From NCBI GenBank assembly GCA_037074705.1, contig CM073592.1, forward strand, positions 51,010,129 to 51,074,128: DNA of 64,000 bases, read 5' to 3'. The DNA is from Zhengitettix transpicula. Its lineage: Eukaryota; Arthropoda; Insecta; Orthoptera; Tetrigidae. This document shows, one piece after another, positions 23,770 to 36,004 of this stretch. Position numbers and translations under genes: made by a program. The notes below the pieces were generated by a model. It saw nothing but the letters and a program-made list of their open reading frames with translations. It was not told the DNA's origin and made no database searches. Numbering within the stretch: the stretch's first letter is position 1; each line of letters opens with the position of its first letter.

Positions 23770-26700
23770 TGCATACACAAATAAACATCCAAAACAATAA
23801 TAAGAAAGTGACGTTAAAATATTGGTCATTAATAAATTTTCAGGGAGTCAAAAATTAATCTGAAAAGTATAATATTTAGATCGGGAGGTTTTTCTCGTCA
23901 TAAAAAATGTATGAGAAAAACTGTCACATTCGGAAAATTCTTTTATGTCATATTTTTTCCCTCTCTACAGGTCTTACTGAAACAGAGCAGATACCACGAT
24001 TACGAATACAGATTTCAGTTTCAAGATGAATCATTTAAGTGAGCCGATGCTTTAATATGTTGTGTTCAAGAAATAGTTGTCGTGATTAATTATTCCTAAG
24101 AACTAATCGTATTCAGTGCAAAATTTTCTTTCGGAAGAGGAAGTGTGGAACTGATTATTGATTGGATGACTTTCAATGCCATTAGACGAATAAGAAAATG
24201 ATGTTTATTTTTTTCGAGATATTTTGATAAGCTAACTTAAATGGAACACACGTATACATATATTATATATGGGTGTGCAACACGCCCTGGAATTAAAAAT
24301 TAAATTTGAAATTAATAAATGCATCCCTTTATTTCTTAATCTTACAGTCTAACTCAAATTGGTCTATATTAAATTATGTTAGTTCGATTTTTCGTCATAT
24401 TAATTGTTGTTGCCGACATTAATTTTACTTAAAAAATATTTCTGACTTGTCTTTATTATAATCAGTGGAATTTGGCCTTAAGTCATATTTTATAAACATT
24501 TATTTACAATTTTTATCTAAAATGCATGATATCATGAATACAAAAGTAGAACCAAAGATAAAGTTAAAATAATTATAATATAATTAAATTTAATACATGT
24601 CAGACATAGTTTCAATTTTTAATTACAATTATTTGATGCTTATCCTAATTGTTAATGTAAAAAAATTTTTGGTTAATTTGTGGTTCAAATTTTAACTTAT
24701 TCATTTGTCCAAGTTTTTATTCATGATGTCCTGTATTTTATTTAATAATATGTAAATTTTAAAGCTCATAAATAAATTATGACTTTTGGGCAATTGTTAC
24801 AAATTATAATTAAGTTTTACTATTAATATCCGTGATTTTAATCCTTTGCAAGAATTGAAACCAAATCCATATAAAACAGTTTTGTATTCACAATGATTTA
24901 TTATGACATTCCAACTAATTATTATATTTGTGATGTCAATAAATCAGTACTTTGTAAAAATATAATATCTACTATGCTCATAGTTTGAAGAAGAAATTAA
25001 GATGTAATTTCGTTCATTTTTAAAAATTTATTATACATATTACAATTATTATTTGTGACATTATAAATAATAACGGCAATATAATGAGAATGTATGACAA
25101 TATTATTATAATAATTATATGTACAGTAATAAAAAATCCTAAATATTAATAGCCTATTGATTATGTTTTAATATTTATCAGCTCAAATTATTGGCAACAA
25201 GGCAATAAACAATATTTTTTAACGTATTTTTAATTATAATAATATGCATTTAAGGGCTAATTAACTGACTATTTAAATCATCAACCTATGTTTTGATACT
25301 TATTTGTACATTCTTCAGGCTGTTGTCCGACTGAAAGGTTTTTATTAATCTGTCTTAATAATGTCTTATCAATTATAGATGAATATGAAGTAATACGCTT
25401 CGAACACTACCGGTTCGTACATAATGTGTATATACAATGTAAGCTTAGTTGACGAAGTAAGAAAAAATAATAGGTTAAATTTGTAAATTAAAAACTATAT
25501 GAATGATAATAATTTTACATGAGATATAATTACGATTTATGTATAGTATCTCCGAAACTTTAATGTGAAACAGTAAATATGATTAAAGGAAAACTAAAAG
25601 AATGCTACACTGTTTCAGATTTTAATTTTAACATAATTAAGAAGTCACGCCATCTATAATTGAAAACTTGGCTTCGTCCTCACTTTCATACACAGCAGCT
25701 GCTGTTTCTTCCCAGACACAAATGTTCGGCAATATAAAAGGCCAAAGTCTAAATCTGTCCGACGATTTAAAATGCCTGTTGCTCTTTGGATTAAAACGTA
25801 TCAAATGATAATTCTAATAATGACACGTTTTACAAATATAGAAGGCATGGAAGGGAATGATAGTTTAAAATATATTCAATTTTAATCTGTCATCCATGCC
25901 AGTTCCTCCATACAATCAAAAAACTATTATCTGAAATGAAATAATGCGATTTTTTTCCATTGTTGAATTTTTCTCAGTATTTCTGGAAGTCTCAAGTGAT
26001 AAATTTTACGAAATAAATCAGAGTTCAAGGAAGACCGAACAAGGCCAAAAAATCTCTGACGTTTGGGCTTGTATTCAAGAAAATACTGGCCGACGTATTG
26101 ACTTTGACATTTAAGATTGAATGATGACTGTGTCTTATTTATGGTTACAAAATAAATAAATTTGTTTCTGAAACTGCAATCTTAATTTGTAGTTCTGAAC
26201 TGGCGTTTGGTTTGGGAACGACAAAAAACGTGTTTTTAGACATAATTGAAGTCTTATAAAGACTAGTTTAGTATCAGCTGTGACGTCATTACCACTATCC
26301 GACCGAATTGTAAATTGACGCCAATTATCGTATTTATTAATTCAAATGTATAAATTACCATTTGATTTTCTTTAATTTTAGCCGCACATTTAAAAATAAA
26401 TAAGAAAAACTAAGTGTTACATATCCCCTCATTGATCAGGTATGACGTCAGTGGTGCTACTAAACTCGTCTTGTTCCTTCAAGTCTTCCTGCATCCGGCT
26501 AACCGTACGTGAACTTTTAATGAAAAAGCAGCTGTCGCGTCAAGTAATCATCGTTTTCGATTGTTGCCAGATACAAAAAATATTCACTTTATAAATTAAA
26601 TAATGTGGATAATTTCTAGTACATTACAAACTGCGTGAAAACATTTTAAAATAATTACAATTCAGTTTTTGAGAGGAACCGATTGACTCCAACTGGCTGC

Positions 26701-27543
26701 GAAAGCACAGATACATTGATTTTACTCAAAAATCTATCGGCGTTACTAATTATGTAGAACTTTTTAATCCTATGTAAAACATACAATTACATAATTTGTA
26801 AATATTAGGAACAGGTGAGGTTTTTACGTTACTAATTTGTTCAACAGGAAACGTCTTCAGCCCCATAGATTGAATATCTGTCCGGTTACATTTAAACGTT
26901 TAAAAATTTATTCTATCACAGAACCCAGATTTTAGTAAAGACATTAATTGATTATAAAGAAAATATGGGTCGAGTGTTGCACGAAGTACATCAATTGTGT
27001 AAATCCGTATGACAACTTCTGTGTGATACGGAGTTCTTATACAATGTAAAGAGTAACCACTTCTTGTGCTCTCAGAGGCACTTTTAGAATAACCTTCGCT
27101 TACACGCCAATTTTGTGTGAGACGGAGACACTTTGCGAGGAAGAGAACGTGATTTTATTAATATAACTTTAGCTTTTTCCGCTGCCAAGTATGTGAACGA
27201 ATTACTGGACCCACAGAAAAAGACGTTAACGTTAAATTTTTTGAATGAAGCGGTGTGATTCTTGCAAGCCAATCTTCAAAACGTATAACATTCTAACAGT
27301 CTACAAGTCAATAAAATTTTTAAGAAATTATAAAAAGTTCCCTGAAAAAAACAAAAAACGCACAACACTAGGGGAAATAATAACCATTTCAGAATCAAAC
27401 CAATTATTTTTTTAAAAAACTGATAATGACCGTTTGATATTTTTTATATTAAATGAAAAAATGAATTGAAAATATTTTTTGGCTTTAAAAAAGTATTTCC
27501 CTGCAAAAGGTATTTGTAATCTATGTGAATATTAATTTTATAT
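23770..27543. other. AT-rich gene-poor DNA
   Basis: Very AT-rich with no coding exon seen. Two TGACGTCA palindromes stand at 26281-26288 and 26443-26450, the second close to a GC-richer patch around 26450-26520. Function unknown. Confidence 0.45.
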
Positions 27544-27757
27544 AAATAAGTAGACAAATAACAGACAAAAATAAAGTGCTAAAAAATAAGCTCCCAATAA
27601 ATATCACACAACGTTTCTGCAATGTGATTCATGTAATTCTCGTGTTTTCTTACGTCTCTTACTTGAATCCCCTGACGAAAGCAACAAGGATTGCAGAAAT
27701 GTTGTGTGGTCTTTATTTAGCACTTATTTTTGTCTGTTATTTGGCTACTTATTTATT
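27544..27757. mobile_element. Fold-back MITE-like element
   Basis: The left arm (27544-27622) and right arm (about 27690-27757) are inverted complements. Both contain, in opposite orientation, AAATAACAGACAAAAATAA and CACACAAC(G/A)TTTCTGCAAT. Diverged single-arm relatives lie at about 21405-21430 and 61905-61990. No ORF of its own. Confidence 0.7.
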
Positions 27758-30700
27758 TAACTTTCAACAAAAACGTTTTATATTTTAATTTGAATATATT
27801 TTTATTATTAATTAAACAAATTTTTATTCATATTGTAACGACGTTTCGATACCTTTTTGTATATTCTTCAGGTATTTTACTAAAGAGGAGGTATTTACAA
27901 AGGATTAGATTTATAATATAATTGTACAAAGTAAACAAAGGAAAACTAAAGAACACAAAGAAATTACCAAATTAATGTAATAAACTAGCACAAAAAAGTT
28001 ATTAAACTCAAAAATCCAAAATTTGAATTTTTATTATTAGTTTTAATTGTAAAAATATTTTTTATAAATATGTGAAAGTTATGTCATTGTCACAGACCAT
28101 TTAATTTTTTTTCAACTTGAGACTTTGCATTTATATACATGTATATATGTACTAATTATTAATCATAACGCTTTCTAATATTGTGTTTTGAAATTATTGG
28201 AAAATAAAAACACTTATTCACTATATTCCGCACACGACATACAAGGAAAACTCCAGTTAAGTCTTAAAAACAAGGCTTATCTTCAGTAGCAAGTTAGCTT
28301 TATCGGAATCGCAAATTTCACATGAACTATTACGTCATTAGTTTTTAATTGGACAGCATTATATCAATCCGTCAAATTCGAAACCATGGTATAGCAACTT
28401 TGTTTCAAGATAGAAACAATAATCCTTTACTCGTTTTCTTTGTCGAATTCCTTCGCAAAAACGTGACAACTGCATGGAATAGTTGGCGAAAGGGAACTGT
28501 CGAGATTTCTTGATTTATTCCACCCCTCCCCCCTCCCCTAAAGCAGAGATAAAATAAGCAGTATTTTTATTTCAATAAAGAAGCCTATAGTCTGCATGTA
28601 GCTGTTGGCAAACGAAGTGGTACACTAATATTTATCGATATTTCCGTAACAAGTAAATCACTCAATGTTATCCAGTCCGGCGGTCGAACACGCGGGCTAT
28701 ATAAAAACGTATCCATTCGTGAAATATAGGAATTGACATTGCCGTTGTATATACACAATGTAGAAGGCCGTCTCCGCTTTTGCCGTCTGTCAATGCGACA
28801 CTCGGACACAGTTGTCAATGGGGTTTTTGCAAGCTACGTGGAATCGAGTCGATTCCCTTACGTACTCACCGTCTTGACGAGCTCAGTGCTGATGTATGGA
28901 ATCGTGAGGCGCGGTGGATAGCTTGTGACTGGATGTTGTAATGCAAGTCTATTTCTGCTTTGGCAGACCTCGTGGAACAGAAGAATAGGGTGTTGGCTAT
29001 GGAATTGGACGAATCATTCAAAGAGAGGGGAAAAGGGTGGTGTATAATTCGAATGGCGCTTAAACTGAACAGTTTGGGTGACAGTCTATGGCGTCGGAAT
29101 CCAATATATAGGGAACGGCTCGAGTTACAACATGGAACAAGTGCTGAATTGACTAGCAGGTTCGTGGACTTACAAGTCGTCACCTGTTGATCACCAGGGA
29201 ACCAAAACAAGATACATATACATTTTCGTGATTTATCCTAAGCAAATTCTATCAAAATAATAACAGCACAATAGCCATAGAGAATATACAACTAACAGCT
29301 TAATATAAACAAATGCCAAAAGATTTCAATTATTTTTGAGGAGGAAATTTTCTTCATAAAACACTAATTTTAAAAAATAAAAATAAATTAACGCATTGTT
29401 ATTTATCACGAAGCAGAACGAAGCACGTGCTACTTATATTTCAAGAGGCGTCATCTTTAACGCCAATTCTTGCCTCGGTTCGTATAAAATAATTTAACAC
29501 AAGTAATTAACGACCCCGTATAACAGCCATAGCAAAAATTATTTTGAACAATACATAATTTTGAAGCGAGCAGACGTTTCGATTAACACTAGATATAAAT
29601 TAACAAAGATTATTTAATAAATCAACATAAATAGTATTTAAATGTGAAGTGTCTTGTTTTACTTTTAAAAAAAATTGTTGGACTTAATATGGAACATTTT
29701 GGTATTAGACTTATTTTTAAAACAAAAATTAACTTCCTTATCTAGAATAACAGTACTGTCAAAATTGAAAGTAATGATTCAGTTCGAAACAATGTTTAGC
29801 AATAGGAGAATGTCGATAAGATGGAAATTTTACATTAATTATAGTTAACAAAGATCGTTCAGTCTGGCCAATATAACAAAATGAGTAATTATTGGAACTA
29901 ATTTAATAAATGACATTATGGGAAAAAAAAATTAAGAAAATCTGTATGTTTTTTAACAAAATTTAACAAAGAATTAACAGATTGGAAAATTACAGAAAAA
30001 TTAAATTTTTTAAATAGCATTCTAAATTTTGTAAAACAATGATATTGTTAGTAGTTTTTTGACGGACAAAAGTTTTTGTATTATTATAAATATAATTAAT
30101 GAATTTGAAAATAAAATTAATAGGATAATAATTAGCAGTAAAAATTTGAACACATAATTAAGGTTACCAATATGATGTAATATTTTTGACAATAACAAAG
30201 TTTCTTGTCAACAGAAATTTTTTTATTGTCTGCTAAACGGATCGTTAATTACTTGTTTTATTTTAGTTCCTACAGACTTTAATTGTGTTCTTTTACGTTT
30301 AAAATAATTAGCAATATCTGCAGTAAAATTTAATTATTTTGTTTACCGGAATAGCCAACTGTCAACATATAACATTTATTTACTTCGGTCATTTGCCGAA
30401 CTTCTTAATGGTAAAAAAAGCTCCACGAGCCTACAATTATTTACAGCTAGATATTGAAGTGGCCTTTTAAAAAAGACTACGTGGTATTTAATTTATCATT
30501 TAATTTTTTCTGCAGACATTTTATATTTTCAATTATTTACAGCGATTTACATTCATGCCGGTGTAATGTGGAGTAGCGTACAGGTTCATGGAGAACCTCT
30601 CGCTAGAGTGCTTCCTGCCGACGCCAGGACTTTGATACAAAGTTAAAATGGAACAGGGTTTCTTGTTGATGCGAAAACACTTATGTATGTATAATGGAAA

Positions 30701-31841
30701 AATTAATGATTGAAATCAATTTTGTTCACTACGCTGGCTTCCCTGGTGCGAATTATTACATTCTTCGACACTTTATTATTCGTCAAGTTAATTTTTTATA
30801 ATAAAAATCTAAAATATTTGAACAAAAAATTAATTTCAGCCTACGAAGTAAATCTCAGATATGGTCCTAGCGAATAAGGAGTGAGAGTTAATGGCGATGT
30901 TCTTGATAAGTCGGTACCGTACCTCAATAAAAATGATCAGATATATGACAATAAACGCTTATTGCTATATTCGTTATAAACCCCAAATTATCTCAAATTA
31001 AAATAAAATAATGCATTATTTAGAAACGCGTCATCTTTAGCGCAAATTTTTTCCTCTGTTCAGGGCGTATAAAATAATAAGCAAAACTGCAGTAAAACAT
31101 TTTTTTTACCCGAATATAGCAACCCACTGTCCTCACTAACCATCAGCCGCGAAACAACTTTATTTACGTATCGACGATAATTTTGCATATTTTACTGCTG
31201 ATAGGTAAAGTCCTTAGCGTGACCAAGGGTTACTAAAGTGCTTCGTAGAAACTAGAGCATTTTCTGATAGCCTTCAGCGTTCACCATACCGGAAGGAAGA
31301 CCGGAGATTCAGAAGATCGTCTACGCGTGACGTGCAGACCTGAATTTCGATGACTACCCTGGTCGCCCTGGTGCAAGAGTGAAAACGGAAATTGTAGGTG
31401 TCAGGAGATTAAAGTATGAATTTTCTAACCGAATTATTTTTTAAAATAAGTAGTACTGTGACAACGATTTAAATTTTTGTCAGAATGGGTTGTAAATATT
31501 TTTTTTGTAATAAATATACCGTAATTGTTATTTAAATTCATTACAATATTGTAATACCTTATTCCTCATTTAATTGAAGATACTGATTTAAAGGAATTGA
31601 TAATGTATACATTTTTATATGTAATTCTTTATTATCCTCATTACTCATTTATCAATACAAGTGATTTTTAAACAATCTCAGGGGGTGATAAAAACATAAT
31701 CTCGGGATTGATAAATTACAATTTCGTTTTAAAGGAGATCCAAGAGGCTACTCTCTCCCAGGGAACGCGTTATTGATTTTAAATTCACAAATACGAATTT
31801 ATCTTTTTCCCCGGCTTGGTGAATATGGCTCTGGTGATGGC
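27758..31841. other. Gene-poor DNA with a TATA-associated GC-rich patch
   Basis: At 28585-29210 the GC content rises and TATATAAAAA stands at about 28697; the frames there (for example 28960-29190 on plus) match no family I know. Two diverged copies of a roughly 50-bp motif (GCGTCATCTTTA ... TATAAAATAAT) lie at 29446-29498 and 31028-31078. Short GC-richer patches at 30580-30660 and 31210-31400 are unidentified. Confidence 0.35.
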
Positions 31842-32485
31842 TCGTACTTCCACACTCCGACTGCTGACTCGTGCGGGAAAACCTCGCACGCTCGTATCTA
31901 TGACTGGCTGGATCAGTCACAAATTCCTGAATCCTTTCTTTTTACTCTCTCGTCGGAGATCCTCTCGTCCGAGAACGTCTTTTCTTTCCTCTCAACTTTA
32001 TCTCTTTATCTCTCGTCAAACCACCCTTCCACTTCTCTCCTCTCAACTTTTGGACTTTTGGACCTCCCCGAGCGTCCTGGTCATGCGACCTTACCAGCAA
32101 CCAACCTTTCTTTCTCCAGAACATGTATTCCTCAGCCGTGCCCAAAATAGTCATGTTATGGATCGTATTTCCACACTCCGACTGCTGACTTGAGCGGGAA
32201 AACCTCGCTCGTTCGTATCTATGACTCTGGATCAGTCGCAAATTCCTGAATTCTTTCTTTTCACTCTCTCGTCGGAGATCCTCTCGTCCGAGAACGTCTT
32301 TTCTTTCCTCTCAACTTTCTCTCTCGTCCGAACATCACTCGTCAAACCACCCTTCCACTTTTCTCCTCTCAACTTTTGGACGTGAGAATTATCCCTTCCA
32401 CAAGCGTCCTGGCCATGTGACCTTAACAGCAACCCACCTTTCTTTCTCCAGAACATGTATTCCTCAGCCGTGCTCAAAATAGTCA
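31842..32485. repeat. Tandem duplication, two units of about 321 bp
   Basis: Unit 1 begins near 31842 and unit 2 near 32163; matching landmarks are offset by 321 bp. Both contain TTCCACACTCCGACTGCTGA, GAGATCCTCTCGTCCGAGAA, CAAACCACCCTTCCACTT and CCAGAACATGTATTCCTCAG. Differences are scattered substitutions and a few small indels. The units are pyrimidine-rich on plus. Open frames on both strands are low-complexity, and I do not call a protein. It could be a short satellite or part of an unknown element. Confidence 0.85.
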
Positions 32486-33290
32486 AAATACCTGCCCCCA
32501 AGACCAGGAAAAATTCCCAGTCATACTCACCAAACCCAATTACGACAAGCGAAACATCTGAAAACAAAGGTGTGCTACAATTTATAAAATCTAATAATTA
32601 AATTCATTACATGAGTGACTCGTCAATCCAATAAAGTCACCTTCGTGACCAGAGCCTCCACGTGAATGGAGAAGGCACGAGTATATATCATGTAAAGGAA
32701 GGGAAACGGAACAAAAAAGACCGTGCAGAAAATCTGTTGTAGTTTCAGGAGGAACTTTAGCGTCATCGGAAACAAATAAATCTCAAACTTTAGAAAATTA
32801 AAATAATACAAAACAAACAACAATACCAGGAAAAATGATTGAAATTCCACCCGCGGACTTTAAATACAGTTGCATTGCCATGTGAAAATCCTGTCTTATA
32901 ATTTTCATTCGTGTACCAACGACTCTCAGTGGAACTGAACCAACATCACATCGTCACATCACCTCATCAACTCTTGGATACATACCTTATATTTCACATC
33001 ACAATTCTGTACTAAACTGTGTGGTCTTATGTCGCAATTGAAGTTTTAGAATTAACATGAATGCGAGTAACATAGTGCATCATAAAATGAATTCCGTTTG
33101 TTTTATTTTAGGTTAACGTCGACACGCCCTTTGGAAATACAATACAGACAATTGTAATTTTTTTAAATTTATCCATTCATTACATATTAGTAGCGTACAA
33201 GACGTTATGTTTTTCCATAGATTCTGGAGGGAAGTATACATGTTTTGTAACGCAATACCCACGTGCTGGCCGAGTCGGTGCCAGAGAACG
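32486..33290. other. Upstream region of SmydA-8-like gene B
   Basis: An open frame at 32623-32850 (-) encodes a very hydrophobic 75-residue peptide that I cannot assign. No repeat recognised. Confidence 0.3.
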
Positions 33291-33292
33291 GA

Positions 33293-33300
33293 TATAAATA
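33293..33300 (+). promoter_or_regulatory. TATA box of SmydA-8-like gene B
   Basis: TATAAATA lies in a GC-rich setting (AACGGATATAAATAACGGAG), about 105 bp before a consensus splice donor. Gene A has a comparable TATA box at 17373-17382. Confidence 0.5.
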
Positions 33301-33324
33301 ACGGAGGCGTCGTGGCGTGGCGTG

Positions 33325-33405
33325 CGTCGTTCTGTTCTGTGAGCAGTAAGTGGTTAGTCTGCTCGTCCTATCGAAGCTGCTATCTTGCAACCTGCTCTCA
33401 GAGAC
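33325..33405 (+). other. Predicted 5' noncoding exon of SmydA-8-like gene B
   Basis: The exon ends at a strong donor (GAGAC|GTAAGT, edge 33405). Its start is inferred from the TATA box. It would splice to the acceptor immediately before the ATG at 36005 across a 2.6-kb intron. Confidence 0.45.
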
Positions 33406-36004
33406 GTAAGTTCAAATAGACTCAATATATAACAGTGTTCAAGTATTACAACTGTGCCTTTGCGATCTGATCAATGTAAACGGTCAGTTATTAGCACCAG
33501 AATGTTATAAAGGTATGGTTTCTGCAGAACAATTCTAAAATAACAGGATTGTAGAGGAAGAAGTCAGGCAAAATCGTTACCAAAAAAATTGAATCAACCG
33601 ATTATTATTTACTATTGCACATTAATGGAGATTTATGTAGCGTATTTCCGGTAGTGGATAAGAAACTGGAAACCTTTAAAGCATTGTTTGTCGGATAAAT
33701 GAAGTCAAATCTCTATATTGGAACACATTTAAGATTCTTGGAATAGTCTTGTTGGTGCCTGTGTTTGCGAGAACCTCATAATTAATTACCTTTATCTTCT
33801 ACATGAAATCGATACGTCATCCTCCACCACTATGATTTCGGAGACCCGGTCGTTTGGATGTTCAGTTTCAAAACTATATTAATTACAATGACGTACTAAA
33901 CAAAAAATTGGATTTGACGTGAATTAATATCTATATAGAAAGGGTATCTCAAGGACGTCCTACAGAGGCATGTAATAAAATATAATACATCCCCATTTCT
34001 CTTTAACGAGGAATAAAATTTTCCTAGGTATGAGCGATCTGCATCTCTTTGTTTGCTTGTTCGACCGACGTTTCCGGGTTACCATAACAATTGCTCGTTA
34101 TCAGCGTAGGGAAATCTAAGTTTAAGTTGTAGAAAGAATTGAAGGAAAATTTTTTTAGACAAAATATTTGTGAAATAACGCGCAGTCTATGCGATCAAAA
34201 TATTATTTTACAACTATGGTCAGAGGTTGAGAGACAGCATTAGAAAATATATAAGTATATACATTAAGCAGTGAAGAGATCTCAAAATTTAGGTACGTTA
34301 AAGTAATGTACCTTAAATTTACAAAATTCAATATTTCCGAACTACAGTTTACTACTTTATCCTATCTAAGTTCTGTTCTTCATTACATAAATTCTTAATG
34401 CTTTCTGTTTTTTACATTTGTGAATGAAATTCCACATGATTTCTGCATAGGTAACGTTCACATAATGTAATTATTCACATATTACAATTAACCTTATCTG
34501 AATTTTTCCACACACTGATTATACTAGCTAGAATCTATTTTCTGTTCTTTAAGTTTCGTTTCATAATCATGGCCTCGTTGAGGCAGATTAATAATTATTT
34601 CAGATGGGTTCCGATGTTAGAGTTGTTTAGTCGCAGCAAGTTTTTCATAAAGTCAATAGTTGGAATGCCAAATCACATACCAAAATGTAATTTTCATTAT
34701 TTAAAATTAATTTATTGGGTGAATTTTTTTTGGAAAATAAATATTTTATTGAGACATTTTTTGAAAATATTATTTTCTTTCTTTAATCTGATACATAATT
34801 TACTCTTAAATATACAATTTATTATCAGTTTGAAAATCTTTCAATATTCCTTACTGTTTTTTTTATATTTTAGTTGTTTTTAAAGAAACACATCTCGTTA
34901 TTTAAGTGAATATTAGAAATATTTTTATATACCAGAAATTATTTAAAAAATTCTGTTTACTTGTTGTTTCGTTCAAAATTGTTGCTCGAATTTTTCAAAG
35001 CCTTGAATATGCATGACGTTTTTGGTCTTCATTGAAAAACTTGACGTTCTTTGACTTGTCTGTCAACTTCAAGTTCTTCTACTTTAGGTCGAAGGAATGT
35101 ATGTCATAGTAAGTGATTCGTCTAGTTTTAAATAGAACACGTCAACACACTTGAGTACCGCGTAAAACAGTTGGAAATTTGACCCACTTTTACACATATT
35201 CTCTGCAATAAAAAATTCCATGTATTACAGTATTTTAACATGTCTCTCGTACTTAACCAACGTGGAAGGATTTTAGAGAAATGAAGTACCGCATCTGCTT
35301 TTCTGTAATCGATATTAATTGCCTCCAGCATATTCAAAACTCCAATGCTGCAGTCGACTTGCTGTTAATTACTATTTAACCGGAAACTAGCCTCATACAC
35401 AATTACTGTGCAGATTTAATCTTTACAAATAAAATAAAATTGTTTATGAGATCAGAAACGAAGGGAGTGATGTCGTCAGAAAATGTCTACGTCTTAAATT
35501 CAGGCTATAATAATTAGAGTTAAATTGTAATACTGACGATCAGATGAAGAAAATAAAAGAAATATTTGCACCGGAATTCAACGTAAATTTTTAGAAGATG
35601 ATGTCATGGTTCCAGTGAAGGTGGACTAAGGAAGGGCTTTCTAAAAATAATGGGTAGACTAATATATAACAAGTGTGGCTTAAATTAAACGAAGGAAACA
35701 CCGGCCATAGTAAAAAAAAAAGAAACAGATTTTCTGCTGAAGAGAAGATAGAACAGTTTTTTTTTTAAAAAAAATGAAGATTGTGTTAAACTGCAATAGG
35801 ATATTATTTTTTAAGGACGATTTTTCATAGATGTTTTGTAAATCCAGAGGTCTAAATTCACTCTTCTTTGGGGAAGTTTATACAAGTTTTATATTAAACC
35901 TCATGGTGCTGGATAAAGTTTGAACATTTTCATTATTTTCTCGTAGAGATGAAAGGAAATGTAACACGGAGGGTATTATTAACTGTTGTATTTTTCTGAT
36001 GCAG

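Noticed and set aside
32623..32850. Hydrophobic 75-residue open frame on minus
   Set aside because: It resembles a membrane protein only in composition; no splice or family support.
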